A stretch of DNA of 64,000 nucleotides from Streptomyces sp. NBC_00271 (GTDB lineage Bacteria; Actinomycetota; Actinomycetes; Streptomycetales; Streptomycetaceae), in contig NZ_CP108070.1 in NCBI RefSeq assembly GCF_036178845.1, positions 2,356,001 through 2,420,000 of the forward strand, given 5' to 3'. Under the pieces are notes generated by a model that was not told the origin of the DNA, searched no databases, and worked only from the letters and a program-made list of their open reading frames with translations. How positions within the stretch are numbered: the stretch's first letter is position 1; each line of letters opens with the position of its first letter. A program made the translations under genes and the position numbers. Below are positions 8,399 to 16,112 of this stretch, in pieces.

Positions 8399-8788
8399 TC
8401 AGGCCGCGGAACGGCCGCTGTGGTCCTCGGACCGGGTCCGGGCGAAGCTCGGGCGGTCCAGCTCGGTGATCTGGACGGAGATGTCGCAGGCCGTCTCGCG
8501 CAGGGTCGCCTCGAAGGCGTCGGCGAGTACGGTCAGGGCGGCCTCGCTCACCGCCGTTCTGGCCTCCGGGGACTTGCCGCCGAACGTCCGCACGTCGAGG
8601 TTGACGAACGACTGCTCGCGGGTGCCGTCGCCGATGAAGTACTGGTCCATGCGGACGGCACGGCTCTTGAAGTCCTGGATGCGGAAGCCTCCGACGGAGG
8701 CCAGTGCGGTGTGCAGCTTCCCGAAGAGGGCGGCCGGGTCTATGCGCTCCCGGACGTTGCCTGAGTATTCGAGCACGAGGTGAGGCAT
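8399..8788 (-). CDS. 5-carboxymethyl-2-hydroxymuconate isomerase-like tautomerase
   Basis: Small tautomerase-superfamily protein of 129 residues. The start 'MPHLVLEYSGNV' supplies the Pro2 expected to act as general base, and the rest fits CHMI (HpaF) family members: 'LFGKLHTALAS' and 'FVNLDVRTFGGKSPEARTAVSEAALTVLADAF'. CHMI converts a muconate intermediate of homoprotocatechuate breakdown, but no other genes of that pathway are nearby, so the true substrate is unknown. It sits between the exporter (8831) and the SDR (8359) in one operon. Confidence 0.83.
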   Translation of the reverse strand: MPHLVLEYSGNVRERIDPAALFGKLHTALASVGGFRIQDFKSRAVRMDQYFIGDGTREQSFVNLDVRTFGGKSPEARTAVSEAALTVLADAFEATLRETACDISVQITELDRPSFARTRSEDHSGRSAA

Positions 8789-8830
8789 GGAACGGGGACT
8801 CCTTGGGGTAGGGCGGCCGGGCGGCGGCCG

Positions 8831-10294
8831 TCAGCGCGCGTCGGCGGTCTTCAGAGCGGGCTCGGGCTCGGACCCGGCCTTGGATGCGGCGGCCGCCGGT
8901 GCCGTCGCGGTGGTCGCCTGCCGCCTGGGCAGGCCGACCGCGCTGAGCACCGCGCTGATCGCGAGGGCCACCACGGCGCAGAACAGGGCCGCGCGCAGGC
9001 CGGACAGGAAGTGCTCGGAGGCGGCCTGGCCGACGAGCAGACCCATCACCGCGACCCCGATGAGGCCGCCCAGCTGACGCGAGGCGTTGAGGACGCCGGA
9101 GGCGATACCTGCGTTGGCAGGGTCCACGGAGCCGAGCATGGCGTTGGTCATGGAGGGGACGACCAGGCCGATGCCGAATCCGGCGACGACGAACTGCGCG
9201 GTCATCTGCGCGTACGCCCCGGAGTCGACGACGGGGACCGTGGCCAGGTAGCCGAGGACGGCGAGGGTGTTGCCGGTGATCAGTACGGTCCGGGCGCCGT
9301 AGCGCTTGACCAGCGGACCGCACGAGAGGTTCGCGATCATGATGGCGGCCGTCATCGGGAGGAACGCGAGTCCGGCACCGATGGGCGAGTAGTCCCAGAC
9401 CTGCTGGAAGAAGAGGCTGAAGACGAAGATCAGGCCGTAGAAGGCGAAGTTCAGCAGCACTCCGATGAGGGACGTGGAACTGAACGCCCGTCGGCCGAAC
9501 AGGTGGAGGGGCAGCATCGGGTCGCCACTGCGGCGCTCCACCGCGAGGAAGCCGACCAGTGCGACCAGGAAGACGGCCAGGCAGGTCAGGACGGTGGCCG
9601 AGGACCAGCCCTGCGCGTTGGCCTCCACGATCGCTCCGGTGAACGCGCCCAGGCCGACGACGGCGAGCAGCTGACCGGGCAGGTCCAGCGAGCGGCGGAC
9701 CGAGGCGTCGCGCGCGGGGGCGGGCCGGGCGTGGGCCCGCACGAGCACGATGCCGACGGCGGCGATGGGGACGTTGACGTAGAAGATCGAGCGCCAGCCG
9801 AGCGAGTCCACCAGCAGGCCGCCCACGACCGGGCCGAGCGCGAGGGCGAGTCCGCCGGCCGCGGCCCAGAGGCTCACGGCGCGGGTGCGTTCCGCCGGGT
9901 CGGGGAAGTTGGTGTTCACGATGGACAGCGAGGACGGCACGATCATCGCGGCGCCGACGCCCTGGACCACACGGGCGGTGATGAGGGCGACCAACGAGGG
10001 GGCGGCGCCGCAGGCCAGGGACGTCACGGCGAACAGGGCGAAGCCCGCCATGAAGATCTGCTTGGGGTCGTACCGGTCGCCCATGGCGCCGGCGGTCAGG
10101 AGGAAGGCCGCGAAGGTGAGCGTGTAGCCGTTGATCACCCACTCAAGACCGGACAGACTGCCGCCGAAGTCCGCGCCGAGCGCCTTGGTGGCGACGTTCA
10201 CGACGCTGACGTCCAGGATGACGACCACGAAACCGAGGCAGGCCGCGAACAGCGTCAGTCCCGGCCGGGTCTTGTGGGGTTGGGTCTGAGGCAC
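8831..10294 (-). CDS. DHA2-family MFS drug exporter
   Basis: Major facilitator superfamily proton-coupled exporter, about 487 residues with roughly 14 predicted membrane helices. N-terminal 'GLTLFAACLGFVVVILDVSVVNVATKAL' carries the DHA2 motif D (LD-x-T/S-VVNVA), followed by 'WVINGYTLTFAAFLLTAGAMGDRYD' (motif A) and 'RVVQGVGAAMIVPSSLSI' (motif B). The start is taken as GTG 10294, six bases after GGAAGGAAAACC; upstream in-frame codons run through the divergent promoter. It is the first gene of the exporter-tautomerase-SDR operon and is probably controlled by the ArsR-type regulator transcribed away from it. Confidence 0.9.
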   Translation of the reverse strand: MPQTQPHKTRPGLTLFAACLGFVVVILDVSVVNVATKALGADFGGSLSGLEWVINGYTLTFAAFLLTAGAMGDRYDPKQIFMAGFALFAVTSLACGAAPSLVALITARVVQGVGAAMIVPSSLSIVNTNFPDPAERTRAVSLWAAAGGLALALGPVVGGLLVDSLGWRSIFYVNVPIAAVGIVLVRAHARPAPARDASVRRSLDLPGQLLAVVGLGAFTGAIVEANAQGWSSATVLTCLAVFLVALVGFLAVERRSGDPMLPLHLFGRRAFSSTSLIGVLLNFAFYGLIFVFSLFFQQVWDYSPIGAGLAFLPMTAAIMIANLSCGPLVKRYGARTVLITGNTLAVLGYLATVPVVDSGAYAQMTAQFVVAGFGIGLVVPSMTNAMLGSVDPANAGIASGVLNASRQLGGLIGVAVMGLLVGQAASEHFLSGLRAALFCAVVALAISAVLSAVGLPRRQATTATAPAAAASKAGSEPEPALKTADAR

Positions 10295-10364
10295 GGTTTT
10301 CCTTCCGTCGTGCCGGAGGGCGGTGGGGGGGCCGGAGCCGGGCGATACGCAGCGGGCTCCGGTA

Positions 10365-10390
10365 GACTGTTCGTCTACAAGCGAACAGTC
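10365..10390. promoter_or_regulatory. Inverted-repeat operator between the MFS and ArsR genes
   Basis: Perfect 9-bp arms GACTGTTCG and CGAACAGTC, separated by eight bases, in the divergent region (10295-10475). The location fits a binding site for the ArsR-type protein encoded at 10476, controlling both directions. Confidence 0.6.
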
Positions 10391-10475
10391 CGAGTGTACG
10401 CAGATCATCGAACACTCTGCAATCCGTGTACGGCACGCCTCACGGACCAAGCGAGTCGGGACGGAGCAACCAGCC

Positions 10476-10910
10476 ATGACGGCACAGAGCCGAGAGTCGA
10501 CGGCACGCGGCGGGCAGGCGACCATGGAGAGCCGACAGCCGACGGCAGCCGCGAGTCACCGGACGCCACCGGTCCACATTCCCCCGGGCGACGTACCACT
10601 GGAGGCGGCGCTGCTCGCCCTCGCCGACCCGGTCCGCCAGACCCTGGTAAGGGAGTTGGCCGGGGCCGCCGACTGGGAAAGGGCGTGCGGCAGCTTCGAC
10701 GTGCCGGTCACCAAGGCGACCCTCAGCCGCCACTTCGCCGTACTGCGCGAGGCCGGCCTCCTGGAGCAGCGCGACGCCGGACCCAAGAGACTCAACCGGC
10801 TGCGCCGCGCCGAGTTCGACGAGCGCTTCCCCGGTCTCCTCGCCCTGGTCCTGCGCACCGCGGAATCCAAGGACACCGAGAACACCGAGAACACCAAGAA
10901 CAGGGCCTGA
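10476..10910 (+). CDS. ArsR-type winged-helix transcriptional regulator
   Basis: Small DNA-binding repressor of 144 residues. After a low-complexity N-terminal ~35 residues comes the ArsR fold: 'LLALADPVRQTLVRELAG', recognition region 'VTKATLSRHFAVLREAGLLEQRDAG' and the wing 'PKRLNRLRRAEFDERFPGLL'. There are no metal-binding cysteines, so it is not a metal sensor of the classical type. The C-terminal tail is a short Thr-Glu-Asn repeat ('DTENTENTKN'). ATG 10476 follows GGAG; a second ATG at 10524 is possible. It is divergent from the DHA2 exporter and ends five bases from the converging PapA-like gene. Confidence 0.85.
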   Translation: MTAQSRESTARGGQATMESRQPTAAASHRTPPVHIPPGDVPLEAALLALADPVRQTLVRELAGAADWERACGSFDVPVTKATLSRHFAVLREAGLLEQRDAGPKRLNRLRRAEFDERFPGLLALVLRTAESKDTENTENTKNRA

Positions 10911-10915
10911 GCGCC

Positions 10916-12196
10916 TCATCGGGAAGCTCCCGCCGACAGGTCCCGGCGCGCCGCGGCGGGGCGTAGCGCGCGGTCGCGCAGTGCCTTCGCCACGGCGCGC
11001 ACCGTGTCCGGGTCGGTGCTGGGGGTGCCGAAGGCGAGTGCCGTCGTGAACGCCCCGCCGAGGGTGCCGAGATGGAGGACGACCGCGTAGTTGGCACCCA
11101 CGCGGTTGACCACGGTGCGATAGCCGGTGACCCGGGCGGTGTGCGGGCCGAGCGCCGGGTCGACGACACCGACGTTGGTGATGCAGATCCCGGTGGCCGA
11201 CCGGGCGGCCGCGGTCTCCTCCACCGCCCGCCGGATCAGCGCGTGGTCCCGGAGGGGCGGGCGCCAGGCGGCGTCCGCCCGCGCCAGCGCCGCGGCGTAG
11301 TCACGGGCTTCGTCGGCCGGATCGCCCCGGCCGACCCGCACGGGAACGTTCAGGACGTTGATGAAACAGCCCACGTCCGGCAGTTCGGCGCTCTCCTCGT
11401 ACCGCCGCCGCAGCGACACGGCCGTGCACAGATTCACCTCCGAACGGCCCGTGGCCTCGGCGTACGACTCGGCCAGCGCGACCGCGAAGAACTGATTGAC
11501 CGTCACCCCCCGCTCCCCGCACCAGGATTTGAGGGCCAGGCTCTCCTCCCGGGTGAACGCCAGCGGGACGAAGTCCGCGGCCCGCTCGTCCCACGGCCGG
11601 TGCGCCTCGAACGGCAGGGGGTCGGGCCGCGGCACGGACTCCCGTACCGGGGCGTCCGGCCGAGCGGGCGGACGGTACGTCAACGCGTCGCCGTTGGGCG
11701 GCAGGGTCCGGACGTCGTGCACGCTCACCCCGTCGGTCGGGGCGAACAGCTCGTCCAGCAGAGCGCGGACCACGGCACCGGTGGAGTGGCCGTCCGAGAT
11801 CGCGTGGTTACGGGTGAAGTAGAGGTGCGACGCCCCCGCGTCCGAGTCGCGGACGAGGCGCAGCCGCCACAGTGGACCACCGGTCTCCAGCACGTCGTTG
11901 AGCTCCCGGCGCAGTACGTCGTCGGGCGAGTCCGGCGCGCCGAGCGGGTCGTGCCGGATCTGTCCGGGTCGGGGCCCGGGGCCGGTGGTGAACCACAGGC
12001 CGTCGGGCCGCTCCTCGATGCGCAGCGACAGCAGCGGCAGCTCGGCGGCCCACCGCTCGGCGCCGCGCCGGAAGTGCTGGGGGTCGAGGTCGCCGCGCAC
12101 CGTGACCTGGGTGGAGACCTGCGTGGTGCCGTGCATCAGCGCGTGGGTGCGGGCGAACGCCGCCTCGACGTCGCTGAGTCGGCGCAGCGGGGTCAC
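10916..12196 (-). CDS. PapA/condensation-superfamily acyltransferase
   Basis: Chloramphenicol-acetyltransferase-fold enzyme of about 426 residues, related to PapA-type and NRPS condensation domains, which pass an acyl chain from a carrier protein or CoA to a hydroxyl or amine. The active-site motif HHxxxDG appears as 'NHAISDGHS' (N130, H131, D135): the catalytic second His is kept, the first is Asn. A later 'VNQFFAVALAESYAE' and the 'LCTAVSLRRRY' region fit the second lobe. GTG 12196 begins four bases after the previous stop, so translation is probably coupled. As the last gene of the operon facing the polyketide synthase, it is a candidate for chain release or product acylation. Confidence 0.78.
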   Translation of the reverse strand: MTPLRRLSDVEAAFARTHALMHGTTQVSTQVTVRGDLDPQHFRRGAERWAAELPLLSLRIEERPDGLWFTTGPGPRPGQIRHDPLGAPDSPDDVLRRELNDVLETGGPLWRLRLVRDSDAGASHLYFTRNHAISDGHSTGAVVRALLDELFAPTDGVSVHDVRTLPPNGDALTYRPPARPDAPVRESVPRPDPLPFEAHRPWDERAADFVPLAFTREESLALKSWCGERGVTVNQFFAVALAESYAEATGRSEVNLCTAVSLRRRYEESAELPDVGCFINVLNVPVRVGRGDPADEARDYAAALARADAAWRPPLRDHALIRRAVEETAAARSATGICITNVGVVDPALGPHTARVTGYRTVVNRVGANYAVVLHLGTLGGAFTTALAFGTPSTDPDTVRAVAKALRDRALRPAAARRDLSAGASR

Positions 12197-12200
12197 GGCG

Positions 12201-13085
12201 TCAGTCCTGTCCGGGGCGGCGCGTCCACACCAGCGGGTGGGACAGCCGCACACCGTGGCTCGCGACGTCGATGGTGACCCGGTCGCCGTCCCGGGTCCTG
12301 AACCCGGCGTGGAAGCTGCTGCGGTCGGCGCCGATGTAGACGTAGTGCACCCGTCCGGGGCGGTGCAGGGCCTTGTAGGAGAAGAGGCGCGACATCATCG
12401 TGGGCAGGTCGTAGTGGAGGGCGTCGACACCGGTGGTGAACGGGCCCTTCCAGGCCGGTGCCCCGCCGCGCTCGACGGTGACCTCGCCCGTCACCGTGCG
12501 CGGCGGTTCGCCGAGGTGCAGCCAGGGGGCCACCCCGGCGTCGCACAGCTTCGCGTACGACAGGTGTCCGGCGTGCTGTTTGAAGCGGCCTATGTCGGTG
12601 ACGTCGTTGCCGAAGGTGTAGCCGGCGTAGCGGGGCTTCCCTCGTTCGTCGCCCACGTAGACGAGGACCACCTCGGCCTCCTCGCACACGGCCACGGCGT
12701 CGCCGGGTACGGACAGCGCCTCGCCCGGCACCTTCAGGACGTCCCCGAGCCCCTTGACGAACCAGTTGGGCTGGTCCGGGACCTCGGCGCCGACCTTCAC
12801 GTTGTGGGTCATCATGAAGCCGCTGACCAGCGCGTCCCCCACGTGTGCGGGCAGCAGCGGCGGCAGCAGCCGCGCCCGGTGACGGTCCGCGGCCGGTACG
12901 TCGACGGCCGCCCGGCCCCGGGTGAGCAGGTCGGCGGTGTCCGCCCCGTCGCCGGCCGCCGTGGTGAGCAGCGCGGCGAGGGTGTCACCTGCCAGGGGAT
13001 ACAGGCGCAGGGGCGCTCCGGCCTCCGGCACGCCCAGTCCGAAGTACCGCTCGTCGTCGTAGATGCATTCGAAGACCACCGTCAT
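12201..13085 (-). CDS. Fumarylacetoacetate hydrolase (FAH)-superfamily protein
   Basis: 294 residues, resembling the GguC/AraD1-like branch of the FAH fold: 'FMMTHNVKVGAEVPDQPNWFVKGLGDVL', 'EAEVVLVYVGDERGKPRYAGYTFGNDVTDIGRFKQ' and 'LSYAKLCDAGVAPWL'. FAH enzymes cleave or decarboxylate beta-keto or acylpyruvate-type compounds, or act on 2-keto-3-deoxy acids, using a divalent metal bound by Glu/Asp residues; 'EEAEVVLVY' likely includes metal ligands. It lies 70 bases downstream of the ThDP gene and four bases upstream of the acyltransferase. Substrate unknown; an acid with a 1,3-dicarbonyl made by the neighbouring polyketide synthase would fit. Confidence 0.75.
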   Translation of the reverse strand: MTVVFECIYDDERYFGLGVPEAGAPLRLYPLAGDTLAALLTTAAGDGADTADLLTRGRAAVDVPAADRHRARLLPPLLPAHVGDALVSGFMMTHNVKVGAEVPDQPNWFVKGLGDVLKVPGEALSVPGDAVAVCEEAEVVLVYVGDERGKPRYAGYTFGNDVTDIGRFKQHAGHLSYAKLCDAGVAPWLHLGEPPRTVTGEVTVERGGAPAWKGPFTTGVDALHYDLPTMMSRLFSYKALHRPGRVHYVYIGADRSSFHAGFRTRDGDRVTIDVASHGVRLSHPLVWTRRPGQD

Positions 13086-13155
13086 GGTGGGTGCCTCCTG
13101 GGAAGTCGCGGGCTGGGAAGGCGGCGGCCCGCCCGGTCCGGGCGGGCCGGTCCGG

Positions 13156-14913
13156 TCACTCCATGAGGATCTCGACGAGGACGGGCTTGCCGTGCTCCTT
13201 GAGGTGGGTGACCGCCTCGCGCACGGTCGGCGCGACGGCCTCGACGCGCTCCACCCGCGGCATGGTGTGGACCCCGAACGACTGGGCCAGTGTCACGAAG
13301 TCGACGGGCCGGTCGTAGAAGCTGGTGGCGATGTGCGCGCGGTCGATGTCCCGGTCGCGGTTGCCGGCGATGCGCTCTGCGTGCTGGGTGGAGTTCAGGT
13401 AGAGGCGGTTGTTCATGACGATCACCAGGAGCGGCACGTCGTAGGCGGCGAGAGTCCACAGCGCGCTGGGCGTGTAGAGGAAGTCGCCGTCGGCCTGGAG
13501 GTCGACGCAGAGCGTGTCGTCGCTCTGGTGGGCGAGCGCCGCGCCGATCGACGCGCCGAGGCCGTAGCCGAGGCCGCCGCCGCCGTTGAGGCCGAGATAG
13601 CTGCCGGGGCGCTCCAGCGGCCAGAGCTTCTTCACCCAGCCGTCGATGGTGAGGCTGCCGGTGTTGGTGAGGATCCACTCCTCGTCGCGGACCGCACGGT
13701 GGATCTCGTCGACGGCCGCGGACACGTGGATACGGTCGCGGCCCTTCGCCTCCTCGGCCTGGCGCGCCCAGTCGGCGCGGGCCTCGGTGTGCAGGTCGGC
13801 GAGGGCCTTGGCGCGCTGTTCGCGGCGCTCGGTGAACGCGGGCGCCGCGAACGGACCGGCCGGGTCCTCGACGACCGTACGCAGCGCGGCCACCGAGTCC
13901 GCGGTGTCGGCCGCGACGGCTCGGGTGACCGGCACGAACTGCTGGTAGTCGGCGGCCCATTTGCTGGTGAGCAGTTCGTTGAAGCCGAGGGTGACGATGT
14001 CGGCGCCGTTCGCGGGCGCTCCCTGGTCGGTGAGCGTGAGGAAGGAGCCGAGGGCGCCGACCAGGTCCTGCACCTCGAGGGCGAGGACGAGGTCGGCGTC
14101 GGACAGGAGGGTGCCCGAGGTGTGACTGACGTTGAGCTGGTGGGTGTTGGGGAAGTTGAGCCGGTTGCCGCGGTCGACGACGGCCAGGCCGAGGGCGTCG
14201 GCGAGCGCGACCAGCTGCGCGACGGTACCGGGGTCACGGCCCGAGAAGTCGACGACCAGGACCGGGAGTCGGGCGGCGAGCAGTCGCCCGGTCAGGTCGT
14301 CGAGGTCGGCGCCGTTCAGCGCGGGCAGCCGGGCGGCCTCGGTGGCCCGCGCGGGGAGCAGCCGTACGCCGTCCTCGAGCGGCTGCTCCTGCACGTCGAA
14401 GTCGAGCGCCACGAACACCGGCGCCTGCATCGGCGTGTTCATCAGCTTGAAGGCGCGGTAGAGGGACTCGACGGTGGCCCGCTGGCCGATGGGCTGGTCG
14501 CACCACTTCACGTAGTCCTTGACGACGGACTCGATGTTCTGCGAGGTGTGGATCCAGTCGATCCACGGTCGGCGCTTGCCGGCGTCGACGGGGCCGTTGC
14601 CGCCGAGCACGAACAGCGGTACGCGGTCGCACCAGGCGTTGAAGACGGCCATCGAGGCGTGCAGCAGACCGACGTTGGCGTGCACGAACACACCCATGTG
14701 CCGGCCGCTCGCCTTGTGGTAGCCGTGCGCCACGGCCACGGCTATCTCCTCGTGGCAGGTCATCACGATCTCGGGGGCGATCTCGGCGTTGTCCGCGTGG
14801 ACGAGGGAGTCGTGCACGCCGCGGAAGGACGCGCCGGGGTTGAAGGCGACCTTGTCGATGCCCTGCTGGTGCAGGAACTCCACCACCAGGTCGGAGAAAT
14901 AGGACGTCGTCAT
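13156..14913 (-). CDS. Thiamine diphosphate-dependent enzyme (acetolactate synthase/decarboxylase-like)
   Basis: 585-residue three-domain ThDP enzyme. The N-terminal pyrimidine-binding domain includes 'MTCHEEIAVAVAHGYHKASGR', where E55 is the cofactor-activating Glu. The middle domain spans about 195-330. The C-terminal diphosphate domain has 'LQADGDFLYTPSALWTLAAYDVPLLVIVMNNRLY', the GDG...NN Mg-ThDP motif. Family reactions are decarboxylation of a 2-keto acid or carboligation to an acyloin. No small regulatory subunit is present, so this is not housekeeping IlvB. Its ATG overlaps the enolase-family stop by four bases (ATGA), indicating coupling. The exact subfamily is not recognised. Confidence 0.85.
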   Translation of the reverse strand: MTTSYFSDLVVEFLHQQGIDKVAFNPGASFRGVHDSLVHADNAEIAPEIVMTCHEEIAVAVAHGYHKASGRHMGVFVHANVGLLHASMAVFNAWCDRVPLFVLGGNGPVDAGKRRPWIDWIHTSQNIESVVKDYVKWCDQPIGQRATVESLYRAFKLMNTPMQAPVFVALDFDVQEQPLEDGVRLLPARATEAARLPALNGADLDDLTGRLLAARLPVLVVDFSGRDPGTVAQLVALADALGLAVVDRGNRLNFPNTHQLNVSHTSGTLLSDADLVLALEVQDLVGALGSFLTLTDQGAPANGADIVTLGFNELLTSKWAADYQQFVPVTRAVAADTADSVAALRTVVEDPAGPFAAPAFTERREQRAKALADLHTEARADWARQAEEAKGRDRIHVSAAVDEIHRAVRDEEWILTNTGSLTIDGWVKKLWPLERPGSYLGLNGGGGLGYGLGASIGAALAHQSDDTLCVDLQADGDFLYTPSALWTLAAYDVPLLVIVMNNRLYLNSTQHAERIAGNRDRDIDRAHIATSFYDRPVDFVTLAQSFGVHTMPRVERVEAVAPTVREAVTHLKEHGKPVLVEILME

Positions 14914-16112
14914 GCGTGTTCCTTCGTACGGGGCGCGGGAGCGGGGACGGGCCGCCAGGACGTGTCGCCCTCGGTGCGGCGCAGCACGGCCCAGGGTTCG
15001 GCGTGTTCGTTGAGGTCGAGGCCGAAGCCGGGCCCGGGGGCCGGGGTGATGGTGTTGGTGGTACGGCACACCGCCGGGGGCGGTGAGACGACCGGTTCGG
15101 GGAAGAAGCGGTCGGACTGGCCGGCCTCCACGGTGAACGCGTCGCCGTGTGCGAAGGCGAGGGCGCGACCGGCGTTGATGAGCGGTCCGACCTCGGCGAC
15201 CTGGACGCCGATCTGGAAGCCGAGGCCGGCGCGCCGCGCCACGTCGATCAGTTGCGCGGCGGTGACCGGGCCGCCGTTCTTCGCCACGCGGACGTTGAAG
15301 GCGTCGCAGGCCCCGGACTCGACGGCGGTGCGGGCGTCGTCGAGGGTGCACACCGACTCGTCGAGCAGGATGCGAAGACCGGTGCGGGCCCGCAGCCGGG
15401 CGAGCTCCGCCCAGGACCCCTTGGCCAGGGGCTCTTCGACGAGGTCGGCTCCGGCGTCGCGCAGCGCGGCCAACTGCCCGTGGGCCTGGTCCGGGGTCCA
15501 GCTCATGTTGGCATCGACCATGACGGGGACGGTGTCGCCGAGACGGGCGCGGATCGCGGTGACCGTGCGCAGGTCGCGGGCGAAGTCGTCGGCCGCCTTG
15601 ACCTTGACGAAGTGGAAGGGGCCGCGGGTGTCGAGGAACTCCTCGACGTCGAGGCTGAGGTCGAGTACCTGGGAGACGGGCAGCGCGGGGCGGCGCGCGG
15701 CGGGTGCCCCTTCGGCGGGCACCAGTTCCGCCCCGCCCAGGCCCAGCCGCCTGCCCAACAGGTCGAGCAGCGCGGTCTCCAGGAGGCAGAGCAGATTGCC
15801 GCCGCCCCGCAGGCCGAAGGTCCCGGCGACTCCACCGTGGCGCAGCCGGGCGAGGAGCACGGCCGGTTCGGTCGAGCGGACCCGCGCGAAGATCTCGTCC
15901 AGCGGCACATGGCGAAGGGCGCCGGTCACGGTCTCGGTGGTCTCGCCGGTGACGTACGCCCTGGGGGCGCACTCCCCGAGGCCGCTCGCCCCGTCGACGT
16001 CCAGGCGCAGCAGGAGGCTGTCGGAGGTGGAGCGGCGTTTGGCGGGGTGGTCGAAGGAGACCGCCATCGGCATCTCGACCTGGTACAGGACGGCCTCGGC
16101 GGCGTCAGGCAT
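14910..16112 (-). CDS. Enolase-superfamily enzyme (muconate cycloisomerase/OSBS-like)
   Basis: 400 residues. The capping domain is followed by a barrel with all the muconate-lactonizing-subgroup residues: K170-x-K172 ('VKVKA'), metal ligands D200 ('MVDANMSW'), E226/E227 ('VEEPL') and D251 ('LLDESV'), and K278 ('VAKNGG'). The subgroup includes muconate cycloisomerase, o-succinylbenzoate synthase, N-succinylamino-acid racemase and dipeptide epimerase; which reaction applies cannot be told. The C-terminal ~60 residues ('PPPAVCRTTNTITPAPGPGFGLDLNEHA') form the closing segment. The start overlaps the hydrolase stop by eight bases. It lies between a ThDP enzyme and an alpha/beta hydrolase, the order seen for MenD, MenC and MenH functions. 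Confidence 0.85.
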   Translation of the reverse strand: MPDAAEAVLYQVEMPMAVSFDHPAKRRSTSDSLLLRLDVDGASGLGECAPRAYVTGETTETVTGALRHVPLDEIFARVRSTEPAVLLARLRHGGVAGTFGLRGGGNLLCLLETALLDLLGRRLGLGGAELVPAEGAPAARRPALPVSQVLDLSLDVEEFLDTRGPFHFVKVKAADDFARDLRTVTAIRARLGDTVPVMVDANMSWTPDQAHGQLAALRDAGADLVEEPLAKGSWAELARLRARTGLRILLDESVCTLDDARTAVESGACDAFNVRVAKNGGPVTAAQLIDVARRAGLGFQIGVQVAEVGPLINAGRALAFAHGDAFTVEAGQSDRFFPEPVVSPPPAVCRTTNTITPAPGPGFGLDLNEHAEPWAVLRRTEGDTSWRPVPAPAPRTKEHA

